Both the position numbers and the translations under genes were made by a program. This document shows positions 42,605 to 53,972 of a stretch of DNA of 64,000 nt, piece by piece. Each line of letters begins with the position of its first letter. The first letter of the stretch is position 1. This stretch comes from Fallopia convolvulus (lineage: Eukaryota; Streptophyta; Magnoliopsida; Caryophyllales; Polygonaceae): assembly GCA_964016875.1 (NCBI GenBank), contig OZ024733.1, positions 8,393,979 through 8,457,978 of the forward strand, given 5' to 3'. The notes below the pieces were generated by a model. The model made no database searches. It had not been told where the DNA came from and saw only the letters and a program-made list of their open reading frames with translations.

Positions 42605-45101
42605 TGTAACACCCCATCTTATAATCCGGGTTGTTACCTGGTTATGGACCACACCTGGGTCCACCAAAACAAGCCTGACAACAAATTCATGAACATTGGA
42701 CCTTGCAACAAAGGCACAGCAAGAAAAGCCAAGAAAACATCCAACTTATCATTTTTAAAACAACTCGAAAAGCAATGTGAATACAACCGACTGCTAGCAC
42801 TAAATCCAACCTACTGGCTACCAACATTAACTCAATATTACTATTAACTACACTGTCCTTGCAACTATGGACTCAAGCCCTCAAATTCCACTAAGACACG
42901 TCACGTCGAGATCGAGCATCATTGTCCAAGAAGTGATCTCTTGGAACATTTCCCATACAAGAATGTTTACCTAAAACATTGGAAGTGGAACACATTAGCT
43001 AACAATCCTGGTATGGGCCAAACAAGCAAATCAAACATGTAGTTCGAACAAAACATAGATTATCAAAATAACGCACTCAGTCATTCATATACATAACAAA
43101 CTAATATGCATACCAAAACACGTCATATTGTTATATAGACTAGCATATCAATTTCCAAACCAACACTCAATTCCACAATAACAAATAAGCACGAGATTAA
43201 TCAATGTAATGCTCATGCAACATGTGTCATAACAACCAGCAGCAATTCCTCCATAATCCAACCATAATCATTCTCCAGTTCAGGCAACCCAGACCTACCT
43301 TTGAAACATGGTACACGGCTAGCGCGCACGCTAAACTCATGCCCATTTTCTTTCCCATCACCCTTCTTTCCCCGACTAAGCCTCTACTAGAGCACTCGCC
43401 AAAACAATCAATTTTTGAAGGTGATCTCCACACGCCGCATGACTATGTCCGGGGTCTCTTCTTCACCGACTTGTCCGTGTCCATAATCACATCCGCAGAG
43501 ATCAAGTTACACACAATAAAATTATTGAACTATTCCAATAGCTTTCGAATATGAAAATATAGTATGGAATAATATTCCAAAATAGAGTTCCACACATTCA
43601 ATTTACTAGTTTAATACATAACATGATCGCAACCTAAGTAAGTCTAGAAGACTTACCTTGAAGACGAATTCTCTAGGCCAACAAACAATAACTAACACGC
43701 GAAGTGGTCCCCTGTTGTCAAATATAACAAAAGATTTCTCAACAACGTGCTCACGGAAACACTCCTTAGTTGTATACTCAAATTCTACAACCTCCTAATC
43801 GATAAACGATTTAATTTCCGAATATCGATATATAACAAATCCTTAGAGATCATGCTTTAAGGAGCCATCTTGGCGAAATTATAACTAATTATCCGCTTCA
43901 CTTTTGAAACAACTTCCTAAACAAAAAGTGTTCCTCAGTAACAGTTCTTAAAGGTTACCAAATCTCGGATCAAACGGATTAAAAACGAATCCCGAGTAAT
44001 TATCCGAAGTCCTTTACCTGCCAATCGGTATCCAAAACTTGTATTCGCTATAACTGAAGATCCGGACGTCCGTTTCTCGAGCGGTTTGAACCTGTGGGAC
44101 CGTATCAACGTCAAGATTATAAAAACCATAAATTTAATTAGCAAAGGGGAACCGAAAGGCCCTTATGGTGGCTCCGCAACTAACCCGCTAATTAATTTCG
44201 ATCGTATATACCTTCACTCGAGCCCATGGCTCGTTTGGCTCGATAGTGACTCGATCCCCGAGCTCGAGGGTGGTCGGGTATTGCCCGGCGGCAGCACCTT
44301 GCTGTGTCCTGTGGGTGGTGGTCGGAGAGGCTAACGGTCGCCGACGATGTCACAAGTGGCGAGGCAAGGGAGATAGCCGGCGGTGAGGCGTTCTCTCGCC
44401 CGAGCCCGTCACTCCGCCTGATTCTTGCTGGTTTGCAGCAGCAACATCACACATGGAAGAAGGGAGGCAGAAGAAGAGATGAGGTGGAGGAGGAGCTAGA
44501 GGATGAAGATGGTGGTGGCCGGCGTGAAGGTATCCCGACCCGTCGTCGTTCTCGTCCTACTCTCATCTCACTTCCCTTTCTTTGAAAAATGAATTGATAG
44601 ACTTTGACTTGGAAGAAGATATGTCATCCCAATCCCCTCTCTTTGTGGTTCCTTCCTAATTAAGAGAAAGAGAAGGCGGTTTACAAAACCAAACCCGTCT
44701 CGGAACGGGACTCACGTTAAAGCGGTAAAATTATGTACCTCGGATGGAAAAGCTTACTAAATGAAAAACGTCCCGTAAATTATGTAGATCAATAAAACCA
44801 ATTTTCCATGATTTTATCTTGCTACCTTCAATTTTTGAGGCTTCCATTTCGTATTTTAAATCCTTTCCGGTACATATTTAAAAAGACGGCTTATCCAATA
44901 AATATTCTTTTTCCACTGAAAAATCCTAGAATTCACACCCATCCATAAAATCATTTCTTTGTGATTTTAGGATATCACCAACAATTTTCTAGGATTTTAA
45001 TCTCCAACAAAAATATCGGATTAAGCGTTAAAACGAACAAAAAGGTTAAAAGGATATCCGAGAAAAATTCAAAAATATCCTCAAAAACCGCAGTTATTAC
45101 A
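42605..45101 (-). mobile_element. Long solo LTR 2 (2.5 kb)
   Basis: On the minus strand it begins TGTAATAACTGCGG and ends GATGGGGTGTTACA. The perfect duplication TCATA flanks it (42600-42604 and 45102-45106). Its first 55 bases align with those of the LTR at 60708, and its end aligns with solo LTR 1. A GC-rich stretch (44220-44570) matches the position of the leader region of solo LTR 1. No protein of a retroelement is encoded. Confidence 0.8.
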
Positions 45102-45106
45102 TCATA

Positions 45107-46094
45107 CACTATAAAGACATTGTTTTCACTTTATCAAAAAGCAATACTTAATGCGATTATTCATATATCCACTTATAGGCCCAGTCTATAAAAACAAATA
45201 CTATATGGAAAAAAAAACAATGACTAAATACAAATTCAGCACTCTTTCATAAAAATTATATTATAATTCATCATCTTTATAATTAAAATACTACATAATT
45301 AATCCAATACTTGAACCCCACAAAAAAACAACTTTTTATTAATTTCCTTAAAAATGAAGGATCTTCGATTGCTCATGCCATGCACGACGATGATTTTTTT
45401 CTATACGGAACAAAATAATTTCATCAATAAAACATTCAATTTATAAATATTTTAATATGTAAGGAATATAAAAATATATATAATTATTTATTTACAATTG
45501 GATATGCGATTTCAAACTTAAATTATATTATATTACATAATACATACTAAAATAAATACTAGACATAGTGAATACTATTTGCGTACTCATTAATTAACTA
45601 TGATGAGTAGTTCAAATCCATTAGATAAATATGATAATTAATATTAATAAACGATAAATGATATAATATTATCATAACATTAAAATATAATGATGCATAT
45701 TAAATTATTAATTATAATTATGTACAATTATATAATACTCGTTTTTTGTTCGTAATGGGCTTTAACTTCGCCATTCACACTTATAATGTAAGCAAATTTG
45801 CATATCGGGCTTTCACCTCATATCGGGTTGTCGTTGTCTTTGATCTATATTGTAGCCCAAGCGACACAATTTGCAATATATATATGTAGCATTGGTGACT
45901 GCGCTGTATTCTCAACCACACCTCTCATACATTCTTCTTCTTCCCCTTACCACATTCCAGATCTGGGTAAAATACGCTTTTCTCTTCCATATGCTTAACA
46001 CAATTCTTGCTCTTTATTTATTTTTTATATTTTTACCGTAACTACAATTCCATAGCTTTATGCTTTTTTACTACATATAAACATAAATTTGCAG
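45107..46094. other. Intergenic and upstream region of the third B3 gene
   Basis: Very AT-rich to 45740. Then 45755-45930 repeats the module at 39480-39620. A possible leader exon ends near 45967 (CCAGATCTGG|GTAAAA). Confidence 0.45.
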
Positions 46095-47160
46095 ATTCCA
46101 TTCGCTTCTAACAACACATCAACCGAGCTCTTTTCTTCCACAACTATTATTTCCAATCGAACAGGTACATACTCCTTTCATCTTATATCGACCTACATCT
46201 GCATCTACCATGATTCGCCCACCAAAATAAGAAACAACGGTATTAAAATCCACCGAATTAGACCTCATAAAATCAACATGCATACCGACATTTGGGTATT
46301 TTACCTATTACTTACTCTATAACAACGGCTCCCTTTTTCTAATTATACATTTATGTTAACCCAATACTAAATGGAGTACCAGACCATCTGTTGCCTAAAA
46401 AAAACTTAGCAATATTGAGTTTAAAGCCACGTGCAAAATCAGTACTACAATTTTGAACAATATCTTCAAATATATCAAATGCATTACAGTTTATTTTCCT
46501 TTTTTCTTTATTTCGATCAAATACAACACTTTTTTTATACTATAGCATTTTATAAATATAGACATCTCACATCATAAAAAAAACTCATCCTTTTATTTAA
46601 TCCGTTACCCAAACAATTGCATATACAAAACATATAACTTATACGGTTCAATCTTATACATATCTACATATGTTTTTTTTTCGTATATAGCCATAATTTG
46701 ACTTATCTTTTTCAGGTGATGACAATGAGTGGAATCCACATCATCAACAGGTCTACCAACTACTTCAATATTACAATGCGCAAAGAGAAATTGAACACAT
46801 TGGAGGGCATGTGAGATACGAATATAATTACATTTTTTAAAAAAAAATCCTTAAAATAATTACCGTACTAAGCTATACATCTCCATACAGCGATTTCCTG
46901 CTCACATAGTCCGCCGAGCTTTCTACCCAAAACAAGGCCGCTCCAAACTAGTAACACTTTTCGTTGATCGCGAAGCTGTGGGTCACGAATTCGGCTACAA
47001 GTATGAAAAGGGTAGACGCAATAGGGTTGAAATTACAAGTGGTTGGGTCGAATTCGCAAACAACTACAACTTGAAAATTGGGGATCAATTGAGATTCACG
47101 CTATTGGAACCTACACGCCAGTGGTACTTATGCCACATTATTAGGTACACTCTTATATAA
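46095..47160 (+). CDS. B3-domain gene, 5' end unresolved
   Basis: Exons are 46095-46164, 46716-46810 and 46891-47144, joining in phases 1 and 0. The second exon ends EIEHIGGH|, and the third carries RFPAHIVRRAFYP, KLVTLFVDREA, RNRVEITSGWVEFANNY and LKIGDQLRFTLLEP. The third exon is 254 nt long, exactly as in the paralogue at 41122-41375. No start ATG was found in frame in the first exon, so either an upstream exon was missed or the start is lost. If the last donor is not used, the frame ends at 47160. Confidence 0.6.
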
Positions 47161-47779
47161 GACCTTCCATTAACATACAAAAAAATATTTACTTTCCACG
47201 CATCAATCTATTATTTGTAATAGCTCATACTTAACCACATCGAATTAATAAATATCGTTTTTTATATGCGCATGAACTGAATTTGGAACGCTACTGTCCA
47301 TAAGATAGCCTCGTACTTGTTTACTCCTACTACCTTTAACATCTATGCATATGCAAACTAGCTACAAGTTTACCTATCGCCATAACTGTGCGGCCACATT
47401 TTGCTATATGTATGCCTACTGTACTACTTACCATTTCCCTATCCCAATTTCTACTACTTACTATTACCTTTACTATACAATCACAAAACATTCGCTACAA
47501 TCTATCTACCTCCTTCAGTTTATAATTATGTGCTCTTGGATCATAAACTATACTTACTTTATTCATACTTACCCTTCCAGACAAATTCACACAAAATATA
47601 ACTTAATTTTTTTACTTCTTATACAATACCTAAAAATTTTTTTCCTCAATATTGGATATCAGATTCCACTTAAATCACAAACAATATAATAGATTTCCTA
47701 CACAAGTAGAAATATTTGCATAATGTTAATTTTGGATACATTCACATGCCTAAATAATCAACAAACAAACTGACTGGCC
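47161..47779. other. Intergenic before the Helitron end
   Basis: Pyrimidine- and AT-rich sequence with no gene recognised. It may belong to Helitron H1, whose 5' end I could not place. Confidence 0.4.
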
Positions 47780-47826
47780 CATTAACCATAATTGGGCCCC
47801 CATGCGAAGCATGGGCCCCATGCTAG
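47780..47826 (+). mobile_element. Helitron H1, 3' terminus
   Basis: CCCATGC-GAA-GCATGGG forms a perfect 7-bp hairpin. It is followed by a 7-base spacer and CTAG (47823-47826), then T. Hairpin plus CTRR before T is the 3' signature of Helitrons. The left boundary of H1 is not known; it could include the B3 gene. Confidence 0.6.
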
Positions 47827-47857
47827 TCTATTATCTATTATATTATATACGTAGGTT

Positions 47858-47985
47858 TGGATCACGACCGTCCAATTTCATAAAATTGCTTGTACTATTG
47901 TGCGGCTGTTAAAAATTCGTAGCTTTTGATCACGACCGTCCAATTTCATAAAATTGCGTGTACTATCGTGCGGCTGTTATTAATT
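47858..47985 (+). repeat. Tandem duplication of about 65 bp in H2
   Basis: Two copies of a unit contain GATCACGACCGTCCAATTTC and ATAAAATTGC, then GTGCGGCTGTTA. Confidence 0.85.
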
Positions 47986-48008
47986 CATTATTCATTATTT
48001 CTCAAGAA

Positions 48009-48473
48009 TAATTTTGTTATTTTAATATTCCACGAAATTCGTTTCGGTATTGCTCAGCTCTTAAGTAATCTCGGGGAAACCGTAACATATATATATTCTT
48101 GGAAAAGCGTGCTCGAATTAGGTGATATTTGGATGTAAATGGGCAATTTTGACATGTCTCGAAAAACGTGTCCAGGTTACTTCGCTTGTAAGCAAACTCG
48201 GATAAGTTCGTTTCTTAGTTGTGAAGAAAGCTCGTATGCGTAATATTTTGTTATTTTAATGTTCCTCGAAATTCGTGTCGGTATTGCTTAGCTCTTAAGT
48301 AATTTCGGGGAGACCGTAAGAAATATATATTCTTGGAAAAGCGTGCTCGAATTAGGTGATATTTAGATGTAAATGGGAAATTTTTCCATGTCTCGAAAAA
48401 CGTGTCCAGGTTACTTCGCTTGTAAGCAAGCTCGGATAAGTTCGTTTCTTATTTGTGAAGAAAACTGGTATAC
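48009..48473 (+). repeat. Tandem duplication of 232 bp in H2
   Basis: The two units begin at 48009 and 48241 and are over 90 percent alike by eye. Both contain GGAAAAGCGTGCTCGAATTA and CGAAAAACGTGTCCAGGTTA. Confidence 0.9.
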
Positions 48474-48537
48474 GTAATAAAACAAGGTTTTAGACATTGG
48501 ATGGCGTGAAGTCAGGTAAATTAATCCCAAAAAAATC

Positions 48538-48645
48538 GTGCCCCTTCAAATAAATTTACGGAAATGCCATTTCCATATTTCTTTTCCAAAAAAAACCGTG
48601 TCCCTTTAAATAAATTTACGGAAATGCGATTTCCATATCACACTT
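48538..48645 (+). repeat. Tandem duplication of about 60 bp in H2
   Basis: Two units contain AAATAAATTTACGGAAATGC followed by ATTTCCATAT. Confidence 0.8.
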
Positions 48646-48712
48646 CTTAGTGACTGTTAAAATGAAGTCTCCGTCTTATAATCGTCGCGCAACGCGCGGC
48701 CTTATTGCTAGT

Positions 48713-49930
48713 ATAAAAAATGAACTCATAGAGTATGAAAATTGAACTCATACAATATAGAAAATTGAACTTCTAATATAAAAAATTGAACTTCTAGTGT
48801 ATAAAAATGAACTCATAGTATATAAAAATTGAACTGTCATATTTACCGTTTTAAAGCTTTTTTAAAACAAAAGAACATAATTTCAAAAAGGAAAAAAACA
48901 TCGAAAAAAATAAATAAAAAATCAGTTATTTTTTTAGTTTTGAAAATCGAATTATATGAAAAATGAACTCAAAGCACATAAAAATTGAACTTATCATAGA
49001 TAAAAAAATATGAACTCGTAGAATATAAAAATTGAACGCATACAATATAGAAAATTGAACTTCTAGTATATAAAAATGAACTCATAGTATATAAAAATTG
49101 AACTGTCATATTTACCATTTTAAAGATTTTTTTTAAAAAGAACATAATTTTAAAAAGGAAAAAAATCGAAAAAAATAAATAAAAAAATGAAAAAAATAAA
49201 TTATTTTTTTAGTTATGTGAAAATCGAATTATATGAAAAATGAACTCAAAGAACATAAAAATTGAACTTATCATAGATAAAAAAAATGAACTCGTAGAAT
49301 ATAAAAATTGAACTCATACAATATAGAAAATTGAACTCCTAACATAGAAAATTGAACTTCTAGTGTATAAGAATGAACTCGTAGTATATAAAAATTGAAA
49401 TGTCATATTTAACATTTTTAATGCTTTTTTTAAATAAGAAAATCATTTTATAAAGGTAAAAAAAATAAAATAAAAAAAATCGAAAAAGAATCATTTATTT
49501 TTTAAATATTTTTTAGTTATTTGAAAATAAAATTATTTGAAAAATGAACTCAAAGCACATAAAAATTGAACTTGTCATCGATAAAAAAAAATGAACTCGT
49601 AGAATATAAAAATTGAACTCATACAATATAGAAATTGAACTTCTAGTGTATAAAAAATAAAGCTTTAAATATTTTTTATTTATTTTTTCGATTTTTTTCC
49701 TTTTTTAAAATTATGTTCTTTTTAAAAAAAAGATTTAAAACGGTAAATATAATAGTTCAATTTTTATATACTATGAGTTCATTTTTATATACTAGAAGTT
49801 CAATTTTTTATGTTAGAAGTTTAATTTTCTATATTGTATGTGTTCAATTTTCATACTCTACGAGTTCATTTATTATCTATGATAAGTTCAATTTTTATGT
49901 GCTTTGAGTTCATTTTTTATAAAATTCGAT
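48713..49930. repeat. TGAACT-rich tandem array with an inverted copy (foldback)
   Basis: Units start near 48715, 49004, 49281 and 49583 in direct orientation (period about 277-302 bp), the fourth shortened. From about 49660 to 49925 one unit occurs inverted, matching 48943-49190 over about 260 bp. Each unit is made of AAAAATTGAACT / AAAATGAACTC words. Transcribed, it would form a long hairpin. Confidence 0.85.
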
Positions 49931-49948
49931 TTTCACAAACCTAAAATA

Positions 49949-50113
49949 AATTAAAAAAATTAAAAAATTAAAAAAATTAAAAAAATTAAAAAAATTAAAA
50001 AAATTAAAAAAATTAAAAAAATTAAAAAAATTAAAAAAATTAAAAAAATTAAAAAAATTAAAAAAATTAAAAAAATTAAAAAAATTAAAAAAATTAAAAA
50101 AATTAAAAAAATT
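49949..50113. repeat. 9-bp satellite, (TTAAAAAAA)n
   Basis: About 18 copies of a nine-base A/T unit follow directly after the foldback array. The minus-strand open frame through it is a low-complexity Phe-Asn artefact. Confidence 0.9.
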
Positions 50114-50741
50114 ATAATTTTTGAAAAAATTTTGACCGTTCAATACATAGTAAACGAGTAAATCCAATGGTTGGGATTAGTCCTCATTTAAAGCCTAGTC
50201 CTTACCACAAGGGTGGTCCTCAACGAAACCATGCCCTATATATATGCCATATATGTATATAATCTTAAGCAAAGTGAAAAGAAGGCTTACTAGCTATTAA
50301 AGGATGATGATCAATCGCGATCGTCGGAGCTGAGTCGATCCTTCACTGTAAACCGATCAACGTACACCAAGATACACTAATGACAAGTTCAAGCCTACCA
50401 TTAAATAATCATGCAAATTAGTAGATGATATGGAGGAAATAGTGTTGCATTATATTTGTAAATATTTCCAATGGAGGAGCCTACCAGTTTCTCTGATGCA
50501 TGGAAATCCAACCAGAAATTAAACCCCTGAACTACATAAGGCTTGATCCTCTTTAAAGAGATACATAGGCAACCCGTTATAACTCGGGTGTAGTTCAAAT
50601 TAAAAATTAAACTCAAAAGTCTCCAACGTGTCTATATTATTAATAGAGTTGTAAGGATGTACAGATAAGGGTCAAACTTAAAAATCATATGAGATGTGTT
50701 TGTACATTGTTGTTTTCCTTTAACAATTTTTGTCTAACACT
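50114..50741. other. Intergenic, unassigned
   Basis: No gene was recognised. The chromovirus RT stops abruptly near 50741, and the minus strand continues TGTTAGACAAAAATTG. That may be the start of another LTR, but no partner was found. Confidence 0.4.
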
Positions 50742-51028
50742 CATCAAGCATATTCTCAAGCCTCGAAATCGGATGGCGATACTTGATAGTGATATTGTTG
50801 ATCGCCCGACAATCGACGCACATTCTCCATGTGCCGTCCTTCTTAGGCACAAGAATGACGGGAACGGCACACGGGCTGACGCTTTCACGCACATATCCCT
50901 TGTCAATAATCTCTTTCACTTGCCTTTGAAGCTCCTTGGTCTCCTCGGGATGGGCTCGGTATGCGGGATGGTTTGGCAAAGTTGCGCTTGGGACAAAGTT
51001 GATTTGGTGCTCTATTCCTCTTAGTGGC
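50742..51028 (-). pseudogene. Chromovirus-type RT fragment
   Basis: Minus-strand coding sequence has an LRGIEHQINFVPSATLPN-like leader, then KELQRQVKEIIDKGYVRESV, VPVILVPKKDGTWRMCVDCR and INNITIKYRHPISRLENMLDE. This is the N-terminal third of a Ty3/gypsy reverse transcriptase. The catalytic box is missing because the fragment ends first. The upstream part of the same polyprotein lies at 60254-60707, separated by E3. Confidence 0.85.
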
Positions 51029-51565
51029 TGTTAGGCCTCTCCGAAATACGGCCCAAGAAGACATTGCCAGCCCGAGACGGACAACCCAAGTCGTTTGTTG
51101 GAAGAACAAAATCAAAGAAGCAGTCAAAGGCGTGGCGAGAATCTCGGATTCGGTAATTAACCACCTCAACGGCTGCCTCATTCATGCTGGTGGCGAGATC
51201 TCCGGGATACGATTAGGCGCCTCACCAACGGTCCAAATGGAAGAGAAGGATATAAAATAAGGACGAGGCAGACATAGAGAGGACATCGACTCACTCGAAA
51301 TCAAGTGCTAAAAGGTCAATTCATTCTTTCTCAATCTCTCTATTCAAGAGTTCGTTTGTACCAACCAGATATTCATCCGCAATCTCAATAACAATACAAA
51401 TACTACAATTTGTTTGCCCTTATTCTTTTTTCTTGCTCTTATTTTCTAATATTCCATTTTACATTACGCCTTACTTGTAGTTTGCAACGCGTTGTGATTA
51501 CTTTCTGGTTAGGATTCCCTCATCTTAGCAGGTACCACGTTTGTGGGGTTAATCTGCCCAAAACA
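51029..51565 (+). repeat. E3 5' LTR, 537 bp
   Basis: A TATA box (TATAAAATAA, 51251-51260) lies mid-LTR. It has the same length as the right copy. Confidence 0.93.
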
Positions 51566-51567
51566 AT

Positions 51568-51585
51568 TGGCGCCCACCGTGGGGA
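51568..51585 (+). promoter_or_regulatory. E3 primer binding site
   Basis: TGGCGCCCACCGTGGGGA starts two bases after the LTR end. A form like this is common in Tat-lineage elements. I do not assign the tRNA. Confidence 0.75.
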
Positions 51586-51636
51586 CCTAGCCAAAAAGAA
51601 GTCACGCTAAAGGGAGCTACAGGTTCTATCAACAAG

Positions 51637-53343
51637 ATGGATGGAATTCAGACTACTTACAGCCACGTGGGAGATCTTGAGAACCATGAGATCAACCAAG
51701 AAGACGACAACCAACAAATTGGAAACGCCGGTGGAGTCCGGACTGTAGAATGAGTTGAACAAGACTCCGGAAATGCAAATGGCAACCCCGCCACCTCCGC
51801 GGAACGAGGAGGAGGAGGGGGTGATTCCGACGTCATCATGGAACTCCGTGCAACCATGATCGCCCTCCAAAAAGACTTGGAAAACCAAAAGGAGGCTCAC
51901 GCTAGATTTACCGAGGTATATGAAAAGCAAATCGAAACTTTGACTAATGAACGCAATTTGCTCCGATCTCAGGTACAATCAGCTCCCACCTAACCACGCG
52001 GAACGGACGCGGTAGAAGGAGTCGCCAGACGATTAGACATGGATGATCCAAGTCTCGTAACGCCTGATATCGTCAGACCGGTAACTGGGTATTAGGTAAA
52101 TGGTAATTCGTTAAGGGCAGTACGGGAAGATGTTGAGGTTTCCCAATTACGGGAACGCCTCAAAGCTCTAGAGGACTGAATCACTCAGGTCCCAGGAGCG
52201 CCTCAACCGATAGCAATGGAAAGAAGGGATGGCTACACGGATTCCCCCTTCGTACCCGCTATCGCAAGAGTCGACATCTCCCGGAAGTATCACGTCCCCG
52301 ATGTACCTAAGTACGAGGGGGTAACAGATCCTGATCAACACATAGCTGCATTCAAGCAGGCTATGAACATTAGCACAGTCCCTTTTGACATGAAGGAGAT
52401 TGTTATGTGTCGCTGGTTCGGAAACATGTTATCCGGACCCACACTCAATTGGCACTCTCATTTACCTCTTGGAAGTATTTCATCTTTTGCTGAGTTAATT
52501 GACAAGTTCAGGGTAAGGTTTGCAAGTAGTCGACACGCTAAGAAACGATCAAGCGATCTATACCGCATGGTCCAGAAACCCGATGAATCTTTGAAGACCT
52601 TCCTTAACCGCTACAACGAGGAGCTAGTAACTATAGAAGGGTGTGATGTCGCTACAGCCATGGAAGCATTTCGAAGGGGCATCTCGATTTGTAACCCTGA
52701 ACTATATCGTGAACTAACTAAGTATCCTTGTTCAAACTTTGATGAGGTGCAGGTGAAGGCGTTGGCACATGTGCGATTGGAGGAGGATGACCTCTTCACT
52801 GAAAAAGCCATTAGCCTTCACCGGCCAGAGCGAAGGTATGGAAGGCGAGAACCCAGATATACTCAATATTCCACTTCGTCCCCTACCAAAACAACTGTCA
52901 ATACGACATTTGCTAGGCAAGGTGAAAGATATGAAAATCCCAGACTTTCCCATTACAACTTCTGTGTAGATGCAACAGAGGTAGTTCGGACTCTCAACAG
53001 CATGGGGGATACTGTCAAATGGCCCCGAAAGAGTAATGTGCCTTCGCATCAGAAAGACAAGTCCAGATGGTGTGATTTCCACTTCGATCACGGTCACCGA
53101 ACGGACGAGTGTATCGCGTTACGGAAGGAGGTAAGCGAACTATTACGTAGGGGGTACCTCAAGGATTTAATATCAGAAAAAGCAAAGGAGCAGTTAGAAC
53201 GCAAGAAAGAGAAAGCTAACCCTCCTCCACCTCCGAAACATACTGGAGTAATCAACGTCATCACCGGGGGATCCGAAATCTGTGCTATAACATACTCCGC
53301 AGCAAAGAGAATCGCAAGGGATACTAGAAAAGAATGTCCCTGA
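51637..53343 (+). pseudogene. E3 gag, broken
   Basis: The frame opens with MDGIQTTYSHVGD at 51637. It has in-frame stops at 51751 (TGA), 51991 (TAA), 52093 (TAG) and 52177 (TGA), and is then open for 375 codons to a TGA at 53341. The retrotransposon gag domain (about 52290-52800) has YEGVTDPDQHIAAFKQAM, GPTLNWHSHLPLGSISSF and ESLKTFLNRYNEELV. A zinc-binding CDFHFDHGHRTDEC motif follows near 53070. It is typical of Tat gag. Confidence 0.85.
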
Positions 53344-53631
53344 GTTCCTCCACGAGCAGGTCACGACGTGATGCCAATTACCTTCGATGATGTCGAAGAA
53401 GAGGAAGTTCATCATGACTGCTTAATAATTTCTTTAACAATAGCCAATTTCCTTGTTAAAAGAATATTAGTTGATAACAGAAGCTCCACTAACTTGCTCA
53501 TGTTGGATGCTTTGTACAGCTTAGGTATTGGGATGGATGACATTGTCAAAAAATCTACGACTTTAGTAGGTTTCAGTGGCGAATCACGCAACACGTTGGG
53601 AGAAATATCCTTACCGACCATCGCAGGATGA
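53344..53631 (+). pseudogene. E3 protease with altered active site
   Basis: It is in the same frame as gag, after one stop codon. ITFDDVEEEEVHHD and LTIANFLVKRILVD lead into NRSSTNLL, where relatives have a DTGSS motif; the Asp is kept (VDNRSS) but Thr-Gly became Asn-Arg. GFSGESRNTLGEISLP follows, then the frame is lost. It could not be an active aspartic protease. Confidence 0.8.
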
Positions 53632-53972
53632 CATTGTCATTCTGGGCAAGCCATGGATCCACGGGATGAAGGCTATTCCCTCCACTTACCATCAATGTGT
53701 AAAGTTCCCGACGCCATGGGGAGTTCATAAATTAAGGGGGGACAGAAATTAGTAAGGGAGTGCTATTCCGTAACGATGAAAGCCACGACTTCGAAAAACC
53801 TACAATTTGAAGCAGGGAGGAAGTCGTCAGATTAGCAATTAAAGGACTGTAGAACAACCACTTACTATGTAAAGCCGAAAACGCCAGAACTCGAAGAAGT
53901 AGCTCTTGATCCACTTGATCCATCAAGGAAAATAAAATAGGAGCATACCTGGAGCCGACTTTACGTAAACAA
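53632..53972 (+). pseudogene. E3 degraded protease-RT linker
   Basis: Frameshifted remains of the polyprotein between protease and RT. A short ILGKPWIHGMKA-like piece is recognisable near 53640-53670. Stops occur in all frames. Confidence 0.55.

Larger units (their letters stand above)
47827..48711 (+). mobile_element. Helitron H2, non-autonomous, 885 bp
   Basis: It starts TCTATTATCTATT directly after the CTAG of H1. It ends with a GTCGCGC-AAC-GCGCGGC hairpin (one mismatch), a 7-base spacer and CTAG (48708-48711), followed by T. There are no target duplications, as expected. The interior is built of three tandem duplications and codes for nothing. Confidence 0.7.

Noticed and set aside
48713..49930. 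CRISPR-like array
   Set aside because: Direct repeats are long, A/T-rich and adjoining without unique spacers, and the genome is a plant's.
49910..50167. 85-codon Phe-Asn-Phe frame on the minus strand
   Set aside because: It is the translation of a 9-bp A/T satellite.
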